A stretch of DNA of 64,000 nucleotides from Pseudomonadota bacterium. Its GTDB lineage: Bacteria; Pseudomonadota; Alphaproteobacteria; Rhizobiales; Hyphomicrobiaceae. This document shows positions 8,556 through 17,943 of this stretch, one piece after another (the first letter of the stretch is position 1; the number at the start of each line of letters is the position of its first letter). Under the pieces are notes generated by a model, which saw only the letters and a program-made list of their open reading frames with translations, did not search any database and was not told the origin of the DNA. The position numbers and the translations under genes were made by a program. Location of the stretch: positions 1 through 64,000 of the forward strand of contig JAFAFW010000020.1 of NCBI GenBank assembly GCA_023423275.1, in the 5' to 3' direction.

Positions 8556-9113
8556 ATGCGTCTGTCGTCCGGCGTTCGGAATGTCATGACCGAGGCTGCC
8601 ACGTGGCTGATGGCCATCGCTGCGTGCGCGGGCACCTTCATCTATTTCGACGAGATCAGGACCAGCGTCGCACACGCGCTCGGAAAACCGCTGACGGAAG
8701 ACGTCGCGGTGATTGCCGAGCCGGAAGCCGATCAAACGCCCGCGGGAAGCGTCGCACTGCACGCCGATTCCCGCGGCCACTTCGTGACCGTCGCGCAGAT
8801 CAACGGCCGCCCCGTCGATGTGTTGGTCGATACCGGCGCGACGATGGTTGCCATGAGCTATGAAGATGCGGAGCGGGCCGGCGTCTCCGTCCGCTCCAGC
8901 GACTATACCCAGCGCGTTCGCACCGCCAACGGCATCGCCCGTATCGCGCCTGTCATCCTGGACAGCGTCAGCATCGGTGACATCGAACTCAGAAACGTCG
9001 AGGCCGCCGTCAGCGAACCGGGCCTCCTGGGAACCACCCTGCTCGGTATGACGTTCATCAAGCGTCTCGGGCGAGCGGAAATGCGCAGTGGCATCCTCAT
9101 CCTTCAGGAATAG
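8556..9113 (+). CDS. TIGR02281 family retropepsin-like aspartic protease (copy 2)
   Basis: A 185-aa paralogue of the preceding protease, shorter at the N-terminus with only one hydrophobic segment (about residues 18-35: WLMAIAACAGTFIYF). The catalytic motif DTGAT starts at D92. The flap (VRTANGIARIAPV) and C-terminal LLGMTFIKRL block match copy 1, so the pair is a tandem duplication with divergence. Both keep the catalytic Asp. Start ATG 8556 chosen over a nearby ATG at 8586 because it keeps a basic N-terminal stretch before the membrane anchor; no strong RBS is visible for either. Confidence 0.83.
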   Translation: MRLSSGVRNVMTEAATWLMAIAACAGTFIYFDEIRTSVAHALGKPLTEDVAVIAEPEADQTPAGSVALHADSRGHFVTVAQINGRPVDVLVDTGATMVAMSYEDAERAGVSVRSSDYTQRVRTANGIARIAPVILDSVSIGDIELRNVEAAVSEPGLLGTTLLGMTFIKRLGRAEMRSGILILQE

Positions 9114-9230
9114 CGCTCCGTCACGTCCTCGCCCATAATACGGGTTTTAAGACTGCCAGCATGATCTGGTAGCGATTCGCTTTTCCTGATCTCACCGATT
9201 GATCTGAACACCTGCCAAGAGGTTTCCTCG

Positions 9231-10730
9231 ATGCTTCCCCCACCGCGTGCCGATCTCAAGCCCAATACGGCCGATTTCGAGCGCCTCCCCCTCGTCAAGC
9301 CAACCGGCTTCCGGGAGTATGACGCGCGTTGGCTGTTTCCCAACGAAATCAATTTGATGGGCCTCAACGCCATTGGCTTGGGCCTGACGACGCTGTTTGC
9401 CGAACGCGGCGTACCGAAACGGTTTGTGGTCGGACATGATTTCCGGTCCTATTCCGCATCGGTCAAACAGGCGCTGATCATGGGTCTGCTGGCCGGGGGC
9501 GCCGAGGTCCACGACATCGGGCTGGCACTCTCGCCGATGGCCTATTTCGCCCAGTTCGCGCTCGATGTGGAAGGCGTGGCGATGGTGACGGCCAGCCATA
9601 ACGACAATGGCTGGACCGGCATCAAGATGGGCATGAACCGGCCCTTGACGTTCGGTCCGGAAGAAATGACCCGGTTGAAGGAGATCGTTCTCGGCGCCAA
9701 ATACGAAACGCGCGTCGGCGGCCGCTATCTGTTCGTGCCCGACATTGCGGAACGCTATATGCGCGATCTCATCGACCGCCCGCGCTTGAAGCGCCCTCTG
9801 CGGGTGGTTGCGGCCTGCGGCAACGGAACCGCGGGCGTCTTTGCACCTCAGGTGCTGGAGGCGGTTGGCTGCGAGGTCATCCCGCTGGATACCGAGCTCG
9901 ACTACACGTTCCCGCGCTATAATCCGAACCCGGAAGACATGGAGATGCTGCACGCCATCGCCGATGCCGTGCGCAAGCATGGCGCGGACGTCGGTTTCGG
10001 CTTCGACGGGGACGGCGACCGCTGCGGCGTCGTCGACAACGAGGGCAATGAGATCTTCGCCGACAAGGTCGGCGTGATGCTGGCCCGCGATATCTCGGCG
10101 CTGCATCCCGATGCGCGTTTCGTGGCTGACGTGAAGTCGACCGGCCTGTTCATGACCGATCCAGTTCTGCAGGCCAACGGCGCCAACACGACTTACTGGA
10201 AGACCGGTCATTCCTACATGAAGCGCTTCAGCTTCGAGACCAAGGCTCTCGTGGGATTTGAAAAATCCGGCCACTTCTTCTTCAATCCGCCGCTCGGGCG
10301 CGGCTATGACGACGGCCTCGTCGCTGCGCTGGCGGTGTGCGACATGCTCGAGCGCTCGCCGGATAAAACGCTCGCCGATCTCAAGAACGCCCTGCCAAAA
10401 ACGTGGCAGTCGCCGACCATGTCCCCACATTGCGACGACGAGAAGAAGTATGGCGTCGTCGATCGCATCGTGCGCCACTACATGGTGCTGAAGGATGAAG
10501 GCGTGGAAGTTGCGGGCCAGCGCATCGCCGATCTCATCACGGTGAACGGCGTCCGGGTCGTTCTTGAGGACGGAACGTGGGGGCTTTTGCGCGCCTCATC
10601 GAACAAGCCGGAGCTCGTGGTGGTCGTGGAAAGCCCGACATCCGAAGCCAATATGCGCGCGATCTTCGAAGACATAGACGGGGCATTGTCCCAGATCCCC
10701 GAAGTCGGCGCGTACAATCAGAAGATCTGA
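9231..10730 (+). CDS. Phosphomannomutase/phosphoglucomutase
   Basis: A 499-aa alpha-D-phosphohexomutase. It has the four-domain signature: phosphoserine loop TASHN near residue 120, metal loop DGDGDR near 259-264, sugar-binding loop GFEKSGHFFF near 340 and the C-terminal phosphate-binding loop RASSNKPE near 455. It interconverts hexose 1- and 6-phosphates for exopolysaccharide, LPS or glycogen precursors. Whether mannose or glucose phosphate is preferred cannot be read with certainty. The FREYDARW start resembles AlgC/ManB-type enzymes. It is monocistronic, followed by a large inverted repeat. Confidence 0.9.
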   Translation: MLPPPRADLKPNTADFERLPLVKPTGFREYDARWLFPNEINLMGLNAIGLGLTTLFAERGVPKRFVVGHDFRSYSASVKQALIMGLLAGGAEVHDIGLALSPMAYFAQFALDVEGVAMVTASHNDNGWTGIKMGMNRPLTFGPEEMTRLKEIVLGAKYETRVGGRYLFVPDIAERYMRDLIDRPRLKRPLRVVAACGNGTAGVFAPQVLEAVGCEVIPLDTELDYTFPRYNPNPEDMEMLHAIADAVRKHGADVGFGFDGDGDRCGVVDNEGNEIFADKVGVMLARDISALHPDARFVADVKSTGLFMTDPVLQANGANTTYWKTGHSYMKRFSFETKALVGFEKSGHFFFNPPLGRGYDDGLVAALAVCDMLERSPDKTLADLKNALPKTWQSPTMSPHCDDEKKYGVVDRIVRHYMVLKDEGVEVAGQRIADLITVNGVRVVLEDGTWGLLRASSNKPELVVVVESPTSEANMRAIFEDIDGALSQIPEVGAYNQKI

Positions 10731-10856
10731 TGGAGTTTGCTGCCCTGGGTCCCGGCTCTACGCGCTAACGCGCTTCGGCCGGGATGACAGTTTGAGATGG
10801 CAATCACCATCCTGTCATCCCGGACGCGATATCCGGAACCCAGGGCAGATACTCCA
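10731..10856. repeat. Long imperfect inverted repeat (REP-like element)
   Basis: Immediately after the mutase stop codon. Matching arms: TGGAGT (10731-10736) with ACTCCA (10851-10856), TGCCCTGGGT (10741-10750) with its complement at 10838-10847, CCGGGATGACAG (10779-10790) with 10812-10823, and an apical GATGG/CCATC stem around 10796-10811. The CCGGGATGACAG core resembles dispersed palindromic elements I know from this order. It lies between two convergent genes and may also act as a bidirectional terminator, although no T-run follows. Confidence 0.7.
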
Positions 10857-10893
10857 AACACTGAAATTCAAGCAGGACAGGCGCAGCGGCCGT

Positions 10894-11550
10894 TCACAGC
10901 GCCTTCTGCATCTCGCGCACGAAGGCGCTGAGGCCGAGAAGACGTTCCCGCTTCAGCCGCTCCGCCGACAGGATCGCGCGCAAGCCGGCGACGCTCGCCT
11001 CAAGATCGGCGTTGACGATCACGTAATCATATTCGGCCCAATGGCTGATTTCGGCGGCCGCATCGGACATACGCCTGGCCACGACGTCGGGATGATCCTG
11101 ATTGCGCGCTTTCAGGCGCTGCTCCAGAACCTCCCCCGAGGGTGGGAGCACGAACACGCGCACGAGATCCTGCGCCGCCTTTTCGCTGAGCTGCTGCGCG
11201 CCCTGCCAATCGATGTCGAACAGCACGTCGCGGCCCGACTCCAAAGCACGTTCCACGGCCGCTCGCGGGGTGCCGTAGTAGTTGTCGAACACGCGCGCCC
11301 ATTCCAGCAGTTCGCCCGAGTCGCGCAAGCGCGTGAACTCGCTCTCGCTGATGAACCAGTAATCCTTGCCCGTCACCTCGCCGTCGCGGGGCGCGCGCGT
11401 CGTCACCGATACGGACAGCTCGATGTCCTTTTCAGCCGCCAACAGGCGGCGCGCCAGGGTGGTCTTACCAGCGCCGGACGGCGACGAAAGCACCAGCATG
11501 ATGCCGCGACGATCGATAGTGGGCGATGGTGCCGACACTGGGCGTCTCAC
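10894..11550 (-). CDS. gmk: Guanylate kinase
   Basis: A 218-aa guanylate kinase, converting GMP to GDP with ATP in the cytoplasm. The P-loop is SSPSGAGKTT (about residues 22-31), followed by the GMP-binding SVTTRAPRDGEVTGKDY segment and the DIDWQGAQQL segment. The start is GTG 11550, whose codon overlaps the yicC stop (GTGA), indicating translational coupling; a downstream ATG at M18 (just before LVLSSPSG) is possible. The yicC-gmk pair is conserved widely in proteobacteria. Confidence 0.95.
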   Translation of the reverse strand: MRRPVSAPSPTIDRRGIMLVLSSPSGAGKTTLARRLLAAEKDIELSVSVTTRAPRDGEVTGKDYWFISESEFTRLRDSGELLEWARVFDNYYGTPRAAVERALESGRDVLFDIDWQGAQQLSEKAAQDLVRVFVLPPSGEVLEQRLKARNQDHPDVVARRMSDAAAEISHWAEYDYVIVNADLEASVAGLRAILSAERLKRERLLGLSAFVREMQKAL

Positions 11551-12434
11551 TCGATGTTCTGGACTTGCTCACGCATCTGCTCGATCAGTGCCTTGACCTG
11601 CAAGCCAAGGCGGGTGATCTCGGTATCGTTCGACTTCGAGCAGAGCGTGTTGGCCTCGCGATTGAACTCCTGCGACAGGAAGTCGAGCCTGCGCCCGACA
11701 GGTTCATCCGTATCGAGCAATTCCCGTGCCGCCGCAAGATGTGCGCCGAGCCGCTGCAGCTCCTCCTCCACGTCGGCGCGGGTCGCGAGCAGCACGGCTT
11801 CCTGATGCAGGCGCGCTTCGTCGAAGGTCGACGAACTCTCAAGCAAACGGGCGACCTGCTCCCGCAGCCGCGCCTGGACCGCCTCCGGAGTTCGGGCTGG
11901 CGACTGGCCGATCACCTTGACCAGCTTCTCGATCTCGGCCAATCCGTCGAGGAGAATGGTGCGCAGGCGGTCCCCCTCGGCCGCACGGGCCGCGATGAGA
12001 TTGTCGAGCGCCTCGTTGAGGCTCACCAGCATGGCTTTGGACCGCGCCTCAGCCTCCTCCTGGCTCTCGGTGGCCTCCACGACTTCCAGCACGCCTTTGA
12101 TCCCCAGCAGCGTATCGACGGTGGGTGCGCTGCCGCCGACAGCATTCCTGACACGTTCGGCGATCGTGCGAACCTGCTGCAGCAGGTCCTCGTTGAGGCG
12201 GATCTGCGAGACGCCCTCATCCCGACGGATCGTCAGCGTGATGCCGACATTTCCACGCGCCAGGCGCTTGGTCACAGCCTGACGGGCGCCTGGCTCCAGG
12301 CTTTCGAGCCCAGGCGGCAGCTTGAGACGGAGATCCAATCCGCGTCCATTGACGCTGCGCACTTCCCAGTGCCAGCGCGTGCTGCCCTGATCTCCATCGG
12401 AGCGGGCAAATGCAGTCATGCTTCGAGGAGCCAT
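11547..12434 (-). CDS. yicC: YicC family endoribonuclease-like protein
   Basis: A 295-aa YicC/YloC family protein. The start ATG 12434 gives MAPRSMTAFARSDG, the usual N-terminus, although the frame is open further upstream. The C-terminal DUF1732 part contains the conserved GRRLDFLSQEFNREANTLCSK-like block near residues 240-262. In E. coli YicC is reported as an endoribonuclease acting on small RNAs. Two long coiled-coil-like helical regions lie in the middle. It overlaps gmk by four bases and follows mltG by about 110 bp in the same direction. Confidence 0.92.
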   Translation of the reverse strand: MAPRSMTAFARSDGDQGSTRWHWEVRSVNGRGLDLRLKLPPGLESLEPGARQAVTKRLARGNVGITLTIRRDEGVSQIRLNEDLLQQVRTIAERVRNAVGGSAPTVDTLLGIKGVLEVVEATESQEEAEARSKAMLVSLNEALDNLIAARAAEGDRLRTILLDGLAEIEKLVKVIGQSPARTPEAVQARLREQVARLLESSSTFDEARLHQEAVLLATRADVEEELQRLGAHLAAARELLDTDEPVGRRLDFLSQEFNREANTLCSKSNDTEITRLGLQVKALIEQMREQVQNIE

Positions 12435-12548
12435 CAGAACCGTATGCCTTGCGTCTCGACCGGACCCCGAGGCTCCGGTGCGCTGGGATTTGCGCGGACA
12501 GTAGCGGCTCCAGCCCACAGCAACAAGCCGGAGCGGGAGCAACCGCTT

Positions 12549-13916
12549 CTAGCGCTTCGGTTTGCGGACGGGGAGCGGCGGCGCCTGGCGGTCTGCCGTT
12601 GCCGTCGGAGCTGGCGCGGGGGGCCTTTCGCTGGCGGCCGCCAATGGCGGCACCGTGACAGCCGGAGTTTCGGGCGCCGCTGGGGCTGTTGTACTTCCAG
12701 TTTCACCGGCCTTGGCTTCCTCTGCAGCCTTCGCCGCTTCGGCTGCCTTGGCTGCTTCAGCCTGCTTGGCGCGAATATCCTTCTCGATCTTGCGCCAGTT
12801 GGAGACCGCTGCGTTGTGCTCTTCCAGCGTCGGCGAGAACACGCTCGCCCCATTGCCGCTGGCGACGAAATACAGATGGTCCGACTGCGTGGGATTGAGT
12901 ACCGCGTCGATCGCCTCACGGCCCGGGTTGCAGATCGGCGTCGGAGGCAAGCCGCGCATCTGGTAGGTGTTGTGGCTGGTCTTCTGCTGGATCTCGCTGC
13001 GATAGATCGGGCGGCCCCAGTCCACCTGCCCACCGAACATGCCGTACAGGATCGTCGGATCGGATTGCATCGGCATGCCCCGCTTGATGCGGTTGACGAA
13101 AACCGATGCGATATCGGCGTGCTTGTCGTTACGGCCGGTCTCACGCTGAACGATAGAGGCCAGGGTGATCGCTTCCTCGACGCTGCGCAGCGGGAGATCC
13201 GCTTGCCGTGTCGCCCAGGCCGCCTGCATGTACTTGGTTTGGCTCGACTGCATCATGTCGAGAACCGCCTGCCGAGTCGCACCGCGAGGCACATGGTACG
13301 TATCCGGCAGCAGCGTTCCTTCGGCGGGAACAGCAGAGATGTCCCCGGTCAAGGATTGCTCGGCCTTCAGCCGTTCGACGATCTGGTGACTGGTCAGCCC
13401 TTCCGGAATGGTCATCTTGAACAGCGAGACCTTGCCCTCGCCGATAATGTCGCTGACTTGACGCATGCTGACGCCGGGACGCAGCTCGTAGTCACCTGCC
13501 TTGAGTTGCAGTGGCTTTCCGCCGAACCAGGTCGCGAACTGGCGCACGACATAGTGGCCGACAAAGACGTGCTGGCTGGAAATGACGCCTTCCTGCTCCA
13601 GCCGCTGCGCAATATCCCGCGCGCCCTCGCCGCGGCGAACGACGACCGTGCGGACCTCTTCCAGCGGGCCTGCCTTGTCGAGTTCGGACGACATCCACAG
13701 AACGCCCGTCGCGCTCAGCGCGAGCACGAGGAAAGCGAAGGTCATCAGACCGTTCACGAATCTCAGGGTCGGACCCAACCTCTTCACCTCACGTCGCGTT
13801 CTCGATCCCTTCGGCCTGGAGGGAGCGCGTGTCGGCTCCAGCGCTTCGGCTGGACTGCGCGGCATCACGCCCGGCGGCCGCGTATAATTATCGCCTCCCC
13901 GCCCACCGTTCCGCAT
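12549..13916 (-). CDS. mltG: Endolytic murein transglycosylase MltG
   Basis: A membrane-anchored lytic transglycosylase of about 455 aa that cuts nascent glycan strands. One transmembrane helix (LMTFAFLVLALSATGVLW) follows a basic cytoplasmic N-terminus. A LysM-like/YceG N-domain is followed by the catalytic block SIVQRETG, whose Glu is the catalytic residue, and NTYQMRGLPPTPICNPG. The C-terminus carries an Ala/Lys/Glu-rich helix and a proline-rich tail, a common extension in this group. Start: ATG 13916 has AGAGG about ten bases upstream; an in-frame ATG at 13934 is also possible. Lies in the run with fabF upstream and yicC downstream. Confidence 0.93.
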   Translation of the reverse strand: MRNGGRGGDNYTRPPGVMPRSPAEALEPTRAPSRPKGSRTRREVKRLGPTLRFVNGLMTFAFLVLALSATGVLWMSSELDKAGPLEEVRTVVVRRGEGARDIAQRLEQEGVISSQHVFVGHYVVRQFATWFGGKPLQLKAGDYELRPGVSMRQVSDIIGEGKVSLFKMTIPEGLTSHQIVERLKAEQSLTGDISAVPAEGTLLPDTYHVPRGATRQAVLDMMQSSQTKYMQAAWATRQADLPLRSVEEAITLASIVQRETGRNDKHADIASVFVNRIKRGMPMQSDPTILYGMFGGQVDWGRPIYRSEIQQKTSHNTYQMRGLPPTPICNPGREAIDAVLNPTQSDHLYFVASGNGASVFSPTLEEHNAAVSNWRKIEKDIRAKQAEAAKAAEAAKAAEEAKAGETGSTTAPAAPETPAVTVPPLAAASERPPAPAPTATADRQAPPLPVRKPKR

Positions 13917-14049
13917 TACCCGGCAACCTCTCATCCATCGCAGTCACACGGTGGAGGGTGCGCGGCCGAAACGCAACCAAGGGCATCGACACCCACAACA
14001 CGCAGTCCACGAATTGGTTTCGTAAAGATGACGACGGAATGTGGCGAAA

Positions 14050-14068
14050 GGCGGCAATTCCAGCCGCC
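14050..14068 (-). terminator. Possible weak terminator downstream of fabF
   Basis: On the minus strand GGCGGC, a seven-base loop and GCCGCC form a hairpin followed by TTTCG. The T-run is short, so this is only a weak candidate separating fabF from mltG. Confidence 0.25.
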
Positions 14069-14115
14069 CCGCCTCACGCGACGCCAATACTCGGGAACAC
14101 TGCGGCCCGACGGCC

Positions 14116-15381
14116 TCAGTCCACCAACCGGCGCAACACGAGTGACGCGTTCGTGCCGCCGAAACCGAACGAATTCGACAGTACCGTGTCCACCTGCCGC
14201 TTCTTGGCGGCGTGTGGGACAAGATCGATCGCCGTCTCGACGGACGGATTATCGAGATTGAGCGTCGGCGGCACGATGTTATCGCGAATCGCCAGCGTAC
14301 TGAAGATCGCCTCCACCGCACCCGCAGCTCCCAGCAGATGCCCGATCGCGGACTTGGTCGAGGACATGGCCAACTTGCCTGAGGAATTGCCGAATATCCG
14401 CTCGACCGCGCCCAGTTCCAGCTCATCGCCCATTGGCGTCGAGGTGCCGTGCGCGTTGACATAGTCGATGTCGCTCGGATCGATGCCCGCGCGCGCAATC
14501 GCCATCTTCATGCAACGGTAGGCGCCGCCGCCATCCTCGGCCGGCGCCGTGATGTGGTAGGCATCGCCGGACAGACCATAGCCGATCACTTCGGCATAGA
14601 TCCGTGCCCCACGGGCGCGCGCGTGCTCGATATCTTCCAGCACGACGATGCCCGCGCCCTCACCCATGACGAAGCCGTCACGATCCTTGTCATAGGGCCG
14701 GGAGGCGCGCGTCGGCTCATCGTTGAACCCGGTCGACAGCGCCCGGCAGGCCGCAAATCCGGCCATCGCGATTCGGCAAATCGGGCTTTCAGCGCCACCT
14801 GCAACCATCACGTCGGCGTCACCCAGCGCGATCAGGCGCGCGGCATCACCGATCGCATGCGATCCGGTGGAGCAGGCCGTCACGACAGCGTGGTTCGGCC
14901 CCTTCAGCTTATGCTTGATGGAGACGTGGCCGGACGCGAGATTGATCAGACGCCCGGGGATGAAGAACGGGCTGACACGGCGCGGCCCCTTCTCCTTCAG
15001 CAGGATGGACGTCTCGGCGATCCCGTTCAGTCCGCCGATACCGGAGCCGATGAGAACCCCGGTCCGTTCCTGTTGTTCTTCGGTCTTGGCCTCGTAGCCG
15101 GAGTCGGCCATGGCCTGATCGGCTGCCGCGACGGCATAAAGGATGAAGTCGTCGATCTTGCGCTGTTCCTTCGGCTCCATCCAATCGTTCGGATTGAAGG
15201 AGCCGTCGGTGCCGTCACCCCGCGGGATGAAGCAGGCAATCTGGCAGCTGATGTCGGAGACTTCGAACTCCTGGACCCGTCGCGCGCCGCTTTTACCGGC
15301 CAGCAACCGAGACCACGAGGCGTCGACGCCACTTCCCAGCGGCGTGACAAGACCCAATCCAGTAATGACAACCCGTCGCAT
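14116..15381 (-). CDS. fabF: 3-oxoacyl-ACP synthase II
   Basis: A 421-aa beta-ketoacyl-ACP synthase. The Cys-His-His triad is visible: C170 in TACSTGSH, H311 in NAHGTSTPMGD and H348 in KSAIGHLLGA. It extends acyl-ACP with malonyl-ACP in type II fatty acid synthesis. Length is normal. It follows acpP by about 100 bp on the same strand, in the standard fabD-fabG-acpP-fabF order. FabF rather than FabB is supported by the thiolase-fold sequence and genome context. Confidence 0.95.
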   Translation of the reverse strand: MRRVVITGLGLVTPLGSGVDASWSRLLAGKSGARRVQEFEVSDISCQIACFIPRGDGTDGSFNPNDWMEPKEQRKIDDFILYAVAAADQAMADSGYEAKTEEQQERTGVLIGSGIGGLNGIAETSILLKEKGPRRVSPFFIPGRLINLASGHVSIKHKLKGPNHAVVTACSTGSHAIGDAARLIALGDADVMVAGGAESPICRIAMAGFAACRALSTGFNDEPTRASRPYDKDRDGFVMGEGAGIVVLEDIEHARARGARIYAEVIGYGLSGDAYHITAPAEDGGGAYRCMKMAIARAGIDPSDIDYVNAHGTSTPMGDELELGAVERIFGNSSGKLAMSSTKSAIGHLLGAAGAVEAIFSTLAIRDNIVPPTLNLDNPSVETAIDLVPHAAKKRQVDTVLSNSFGFGGTNASLVLRRLVD

Positions 15382-15479
15382 GCGTTACCCTCGAGGCCGG
15401 CGCTTCTGTTCACACGGCAACGGCCGGACGCTCTATCGACTTGCGTCTGACTGCAGGCTTCAGCGTCCGACGGAGCCGT

Positions 15480-15722
15480 TCAGGCTGCGTTCGCGTTCTT
15501 CTCGAGAAACTTCACGGCGTCGCCGACCGTGAGGATGTGCTCAGCGGCATCATCCGGGATCTCGCAGCCGAATTCCTCCTCGAACGCCATCACCAGCTCG
15601 ACCGTGTCGAGGCTGTCGGCGCCAAGGTCGTCGATAAAGGAGGCGTTTTCCGTCACCTTCTCGGCTTCGACGCCGAGATGCTCGACCACGATCTTCTTCA
15701 CGCGCTCGGCAACATCGCTCAT
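15480..15722 (-). CDS. acpP: Acyl carrier protein
   Basis: An 80-aa acidic four-helix protein. The 4'-phosphopantetheine attachment serine is S37 in [10 protein letters not shown]. It carries acyl intermediates for fatty acid synthesis. The length and the start [18 protein letters not shown] are typical for alphaproteobacteria. Separated from fabG by about 280 bp, so it probably has its own promoter in that gap, as expected for a highly expressed gene. Confidence 0.97.
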   Translation of the reverse strand: MSDVAERVKKIVVEHLGVEAEKVTENASFIDDLGADSLDTVELVMAFEEEFGCEIPDDAAEHILTVGDAVKFLEKNANAA

Positions 15723-16000
15723 AGCATTTCCCTCGTCTCGTCAGTTTTTCACTTGGGTTGTCTTGCGGTCGCCCCGATGTGTTGCACGTTATCGGGACGG
15801 AGTTTCCGAGCGGGCTACCAGAGTCCTGGTTCGAATGAACCTAAAACACTTAAGCTTGGCAGGTTTTCCCCAGGTACTCCTCACGAAAGCAGGCGCTCCT
15901 AACATACTTCCCAGGACTTGGCCAGCATCCCCGAAACACCTCCACAAAGCCTACCGGCGCAGGGGAGACAAGTCCCGGAAATACGGGGATCCGCGGCCAT

Positions 16001-16738
16001 TCATACCATGACCATACCGCCGTTCACATGCAGTGTCTGCCCGGTCATATAACGTGCTTCCTGACTGGCCAGAAACAATGCCGCAGCGGCAATATCGTCC
16101 GGCGTACCGAAAGTCGTTGCCGGAATGTGCTGAGCGATGGCCTCAACCTGCTTTTCGTTCAGGGCATCGGTCATGGCCGTCTTGATGAAACCCGGCGCAA
16201 TGCAGTTCGCGGTAATGCCGCGCGAGGCGACCTCGCGGGCCAGCGATTTGGTCATGCCGATCATGCCCGCCTTCGCCGCCGCATAGTTGCCCTGCCCCGG
16301 GTTGCCGATGATGCCGGAAATCGACGTAATATTGATGATCCGGCCCCACTGGCGGCGCATCATGTTGCGCACCGCGGCACGGCTCAGGATGAAGGCCGAC
16401 GTCAGGTCGACGGCGAGAACCTGGTCCCATTCCTCATCCTTCATGCGCATGAACAGGTTGTCCTTGGTCATGCCCGCGTTGTTGACGAGAATATCGAGCG
16501 TTCCGACCTTGGCTTCGGCGTCACCGGCAAGCTTCTGCACCGCAGCGCGATCGCTGAGGTTGCATGGCACGATGTGCACCCGCTCCTTCAGGTCGGCGGC
16601 AAGCGTCTCCAGTCGGTCCACCTTGGTGCCGGAAATCGCAACGGTCGCCCCCGCGCCGTGCAGCACACGGGCGATTGCCTCGCCGATACCTCCGGTCGCA
16701 CCTGTGACAAGGGCACCCTTGCCCGCCAGATCGAACAT
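16001..16738 (-). CDS. fabG: 3-oxoacyl-ACP reductase
   Basis: A 245-aa short-chain dehydrogenase with TGATGGIGE at residues 12-20, NNAG near 86-89 and the catalytic S139, Y152 and K156 (NYAAAK). It reduces 3-oxoacyl-ACP with NADPH. It starts at ATG 16738, five bases after the fabD stop, with AGGA upstream, so fabD-fabG form an operon. Confidence 0.96.
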   Translation of the reverse strand: MFDLAGKGALVTGATGGIGEAIARVLHGAGATVAISGTKVDRLETLAADLKERVHIVPCNLSDRAAVQKLAGDAEAKVGTLDILVNNAGMTKDNLFMRMKDEEWDQVLAVDLTSAFILSRAAVRNMMRRQWGRIINITSISGIIGNPGQGNYAAAKAGMIGMTKSLAREVASRGITANCIAPGFIKTAMTDALNEKQVEAIAQHIPATTFGTPDDIAAAALFLASQEARYMTGQTLHVNGGMVMV

Positions 16739-16743
16739 CCTGG

Positions 16744-17691
16744 TTATCCTTTCAGTGCCGCCACGGCCGCGTCGACATCCGCGACCGTGCCAACCGGCGT
16801 TGCATTCGCATCCTTTAGGATGCGCTTGACCAGCCCAGCAAGCACTTTGCCGGATCCGATCTCATAGAAATCCGTCACGCCCAGCGCTCCCATGCGTATG
16901 ACGCACTCGCGCCAGCGCACGGTTCCCGTCACCTGCTCGACCAGACAGCGCCTGATCTCCTCGGGATCGGAGATCGGCTCGGCAACGACATTGGCGATCA
17001 CCGGCACCACGGGCGCCTTCACCTGCACCTTCGCGAGCTCCTCCGCCATGACGTCGGCTGCAGGTTGCATCAGCGCACAATGAAAAGGGGCGCTGACGGG
17101 CAACGGCAGCGCCCGGCGCACGCCATGTTTACGGCCAATCTCCCCGACCCGGTCAATCGCCGTCTTGTGGCCTGACAGCACGACCTGCGTCGGCTCGTTG
17201 TCGTTGGCAACCTGGCAAACATCCCCCTGGGCAGCCTCGGCGGCGACCTTTTCGGCAACGTCCACGCCAACCCCTAGCAGCGCCGCCATCGCACCCTGTC
17301 CGACAGGGACGGCCTTCTGCATCGCTTTGCCGCGTGCCCTCAGCAGACGTGCCGCATCCCCCAGCGACAAGGCCCCGGCGGCAGCCAGCGCCGAATACTC
17401 GCCAAGCGAGTGGCCTGCAACATAGTTCACCTTGTCGGCGAGCTTTAGGCCTTTTTCCGCCTCCAGCACGCGGATGACGGCCATGGAGACGGCCATCAAT
17501 GCCGGTTGGGCATTCTCGGTCAGTGTCAAAGTCTCTTTCGGACCGTCCCAGATGATTTTCGACAGAGACTCACCCAGCGCTGCGTCGACCTCGTCGAACA
17601 CGTCGCGCGCCGCCTTGAAATTGTCCGCCAGCTCCCGGCCCATGCCGACATCCTGGCTGCCCTGCCCGGGAAATACGAAAGCCACTGCCAT
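16744..17691 (-). CDS. fabD: Malonyl-CoA-ACP transacylase
   Basis: A 315-aa acyltransferase that loads malonyl groups from CoA onto ACP. The nucleophile S95 lies in GHSLGEYSA, and the N-terminal FPGQGSQ oxyanion-hole motif is at residues 7-13. The catalytic His is in PFHCALM. Directly upstream of fabG in the conserved order. The gap upstream (17692-17943) holds its presumed promoter; I see no other gene there. Confidence 0.95.
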   Translation of the reverse strand: MAVAFVFPGQGSQDVGMGRELADNFKAARDVFDEVDAALGESLSKIIWDGPKETLTLTENAQPALMAVSMAVIRVLEAEKGLKLADKVNYVAGHSLGEYSALAAAGALSLGDAARLLRARGKAMQKAVPVGQGAMAALLGVGVDVAEKVAAEAAQGDVCQVANDNEPTQVVLSGHKTAIDRVGEIGRKHGVRRALPLPVSAPFHCALMQPAADVMAEELAKVQVKAPVVPVIANVVAEPISDPEEIRRCLVEQVTGTVRWRECVIRMGALGVTDFYEIGSGKVLAGLVKRILKDANATPVGTVADVDAAVAALKG

Positions 17692-17943
17692 CGCGCGTTG
17701 CCCCGTCCCTTGGAGTGGAGAATGCGGCCGCGGACCTCGCGCAGCCGGCGAAATTTTCCGGGCTTAAGACATGGCCGCGCAGCGGATGTCAAGCGATCAT
17801 CAGATTTCTGACCGGGCTTGTTAGATGCCCTCACTGCTTTTTGTTTGTTGGTTTTGACGGCCGCTTCGCCCCTTTGGGCGTCACAGCAGTCCTAGCACAA
17901 AGCGTTCCCGCCAGCAGGTGGATGTCGTGGGGACCGATCGCCT

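Noticed and set aside
11526..14261. Long open frame (over 900 codons) on the plus strand opposite gmk, yicC and mltG
   Set aside because: Antisense to three well-supported genes; the translation is rich in Arg, His and Gln with no family features, as expected from a high-GC mirror frame.
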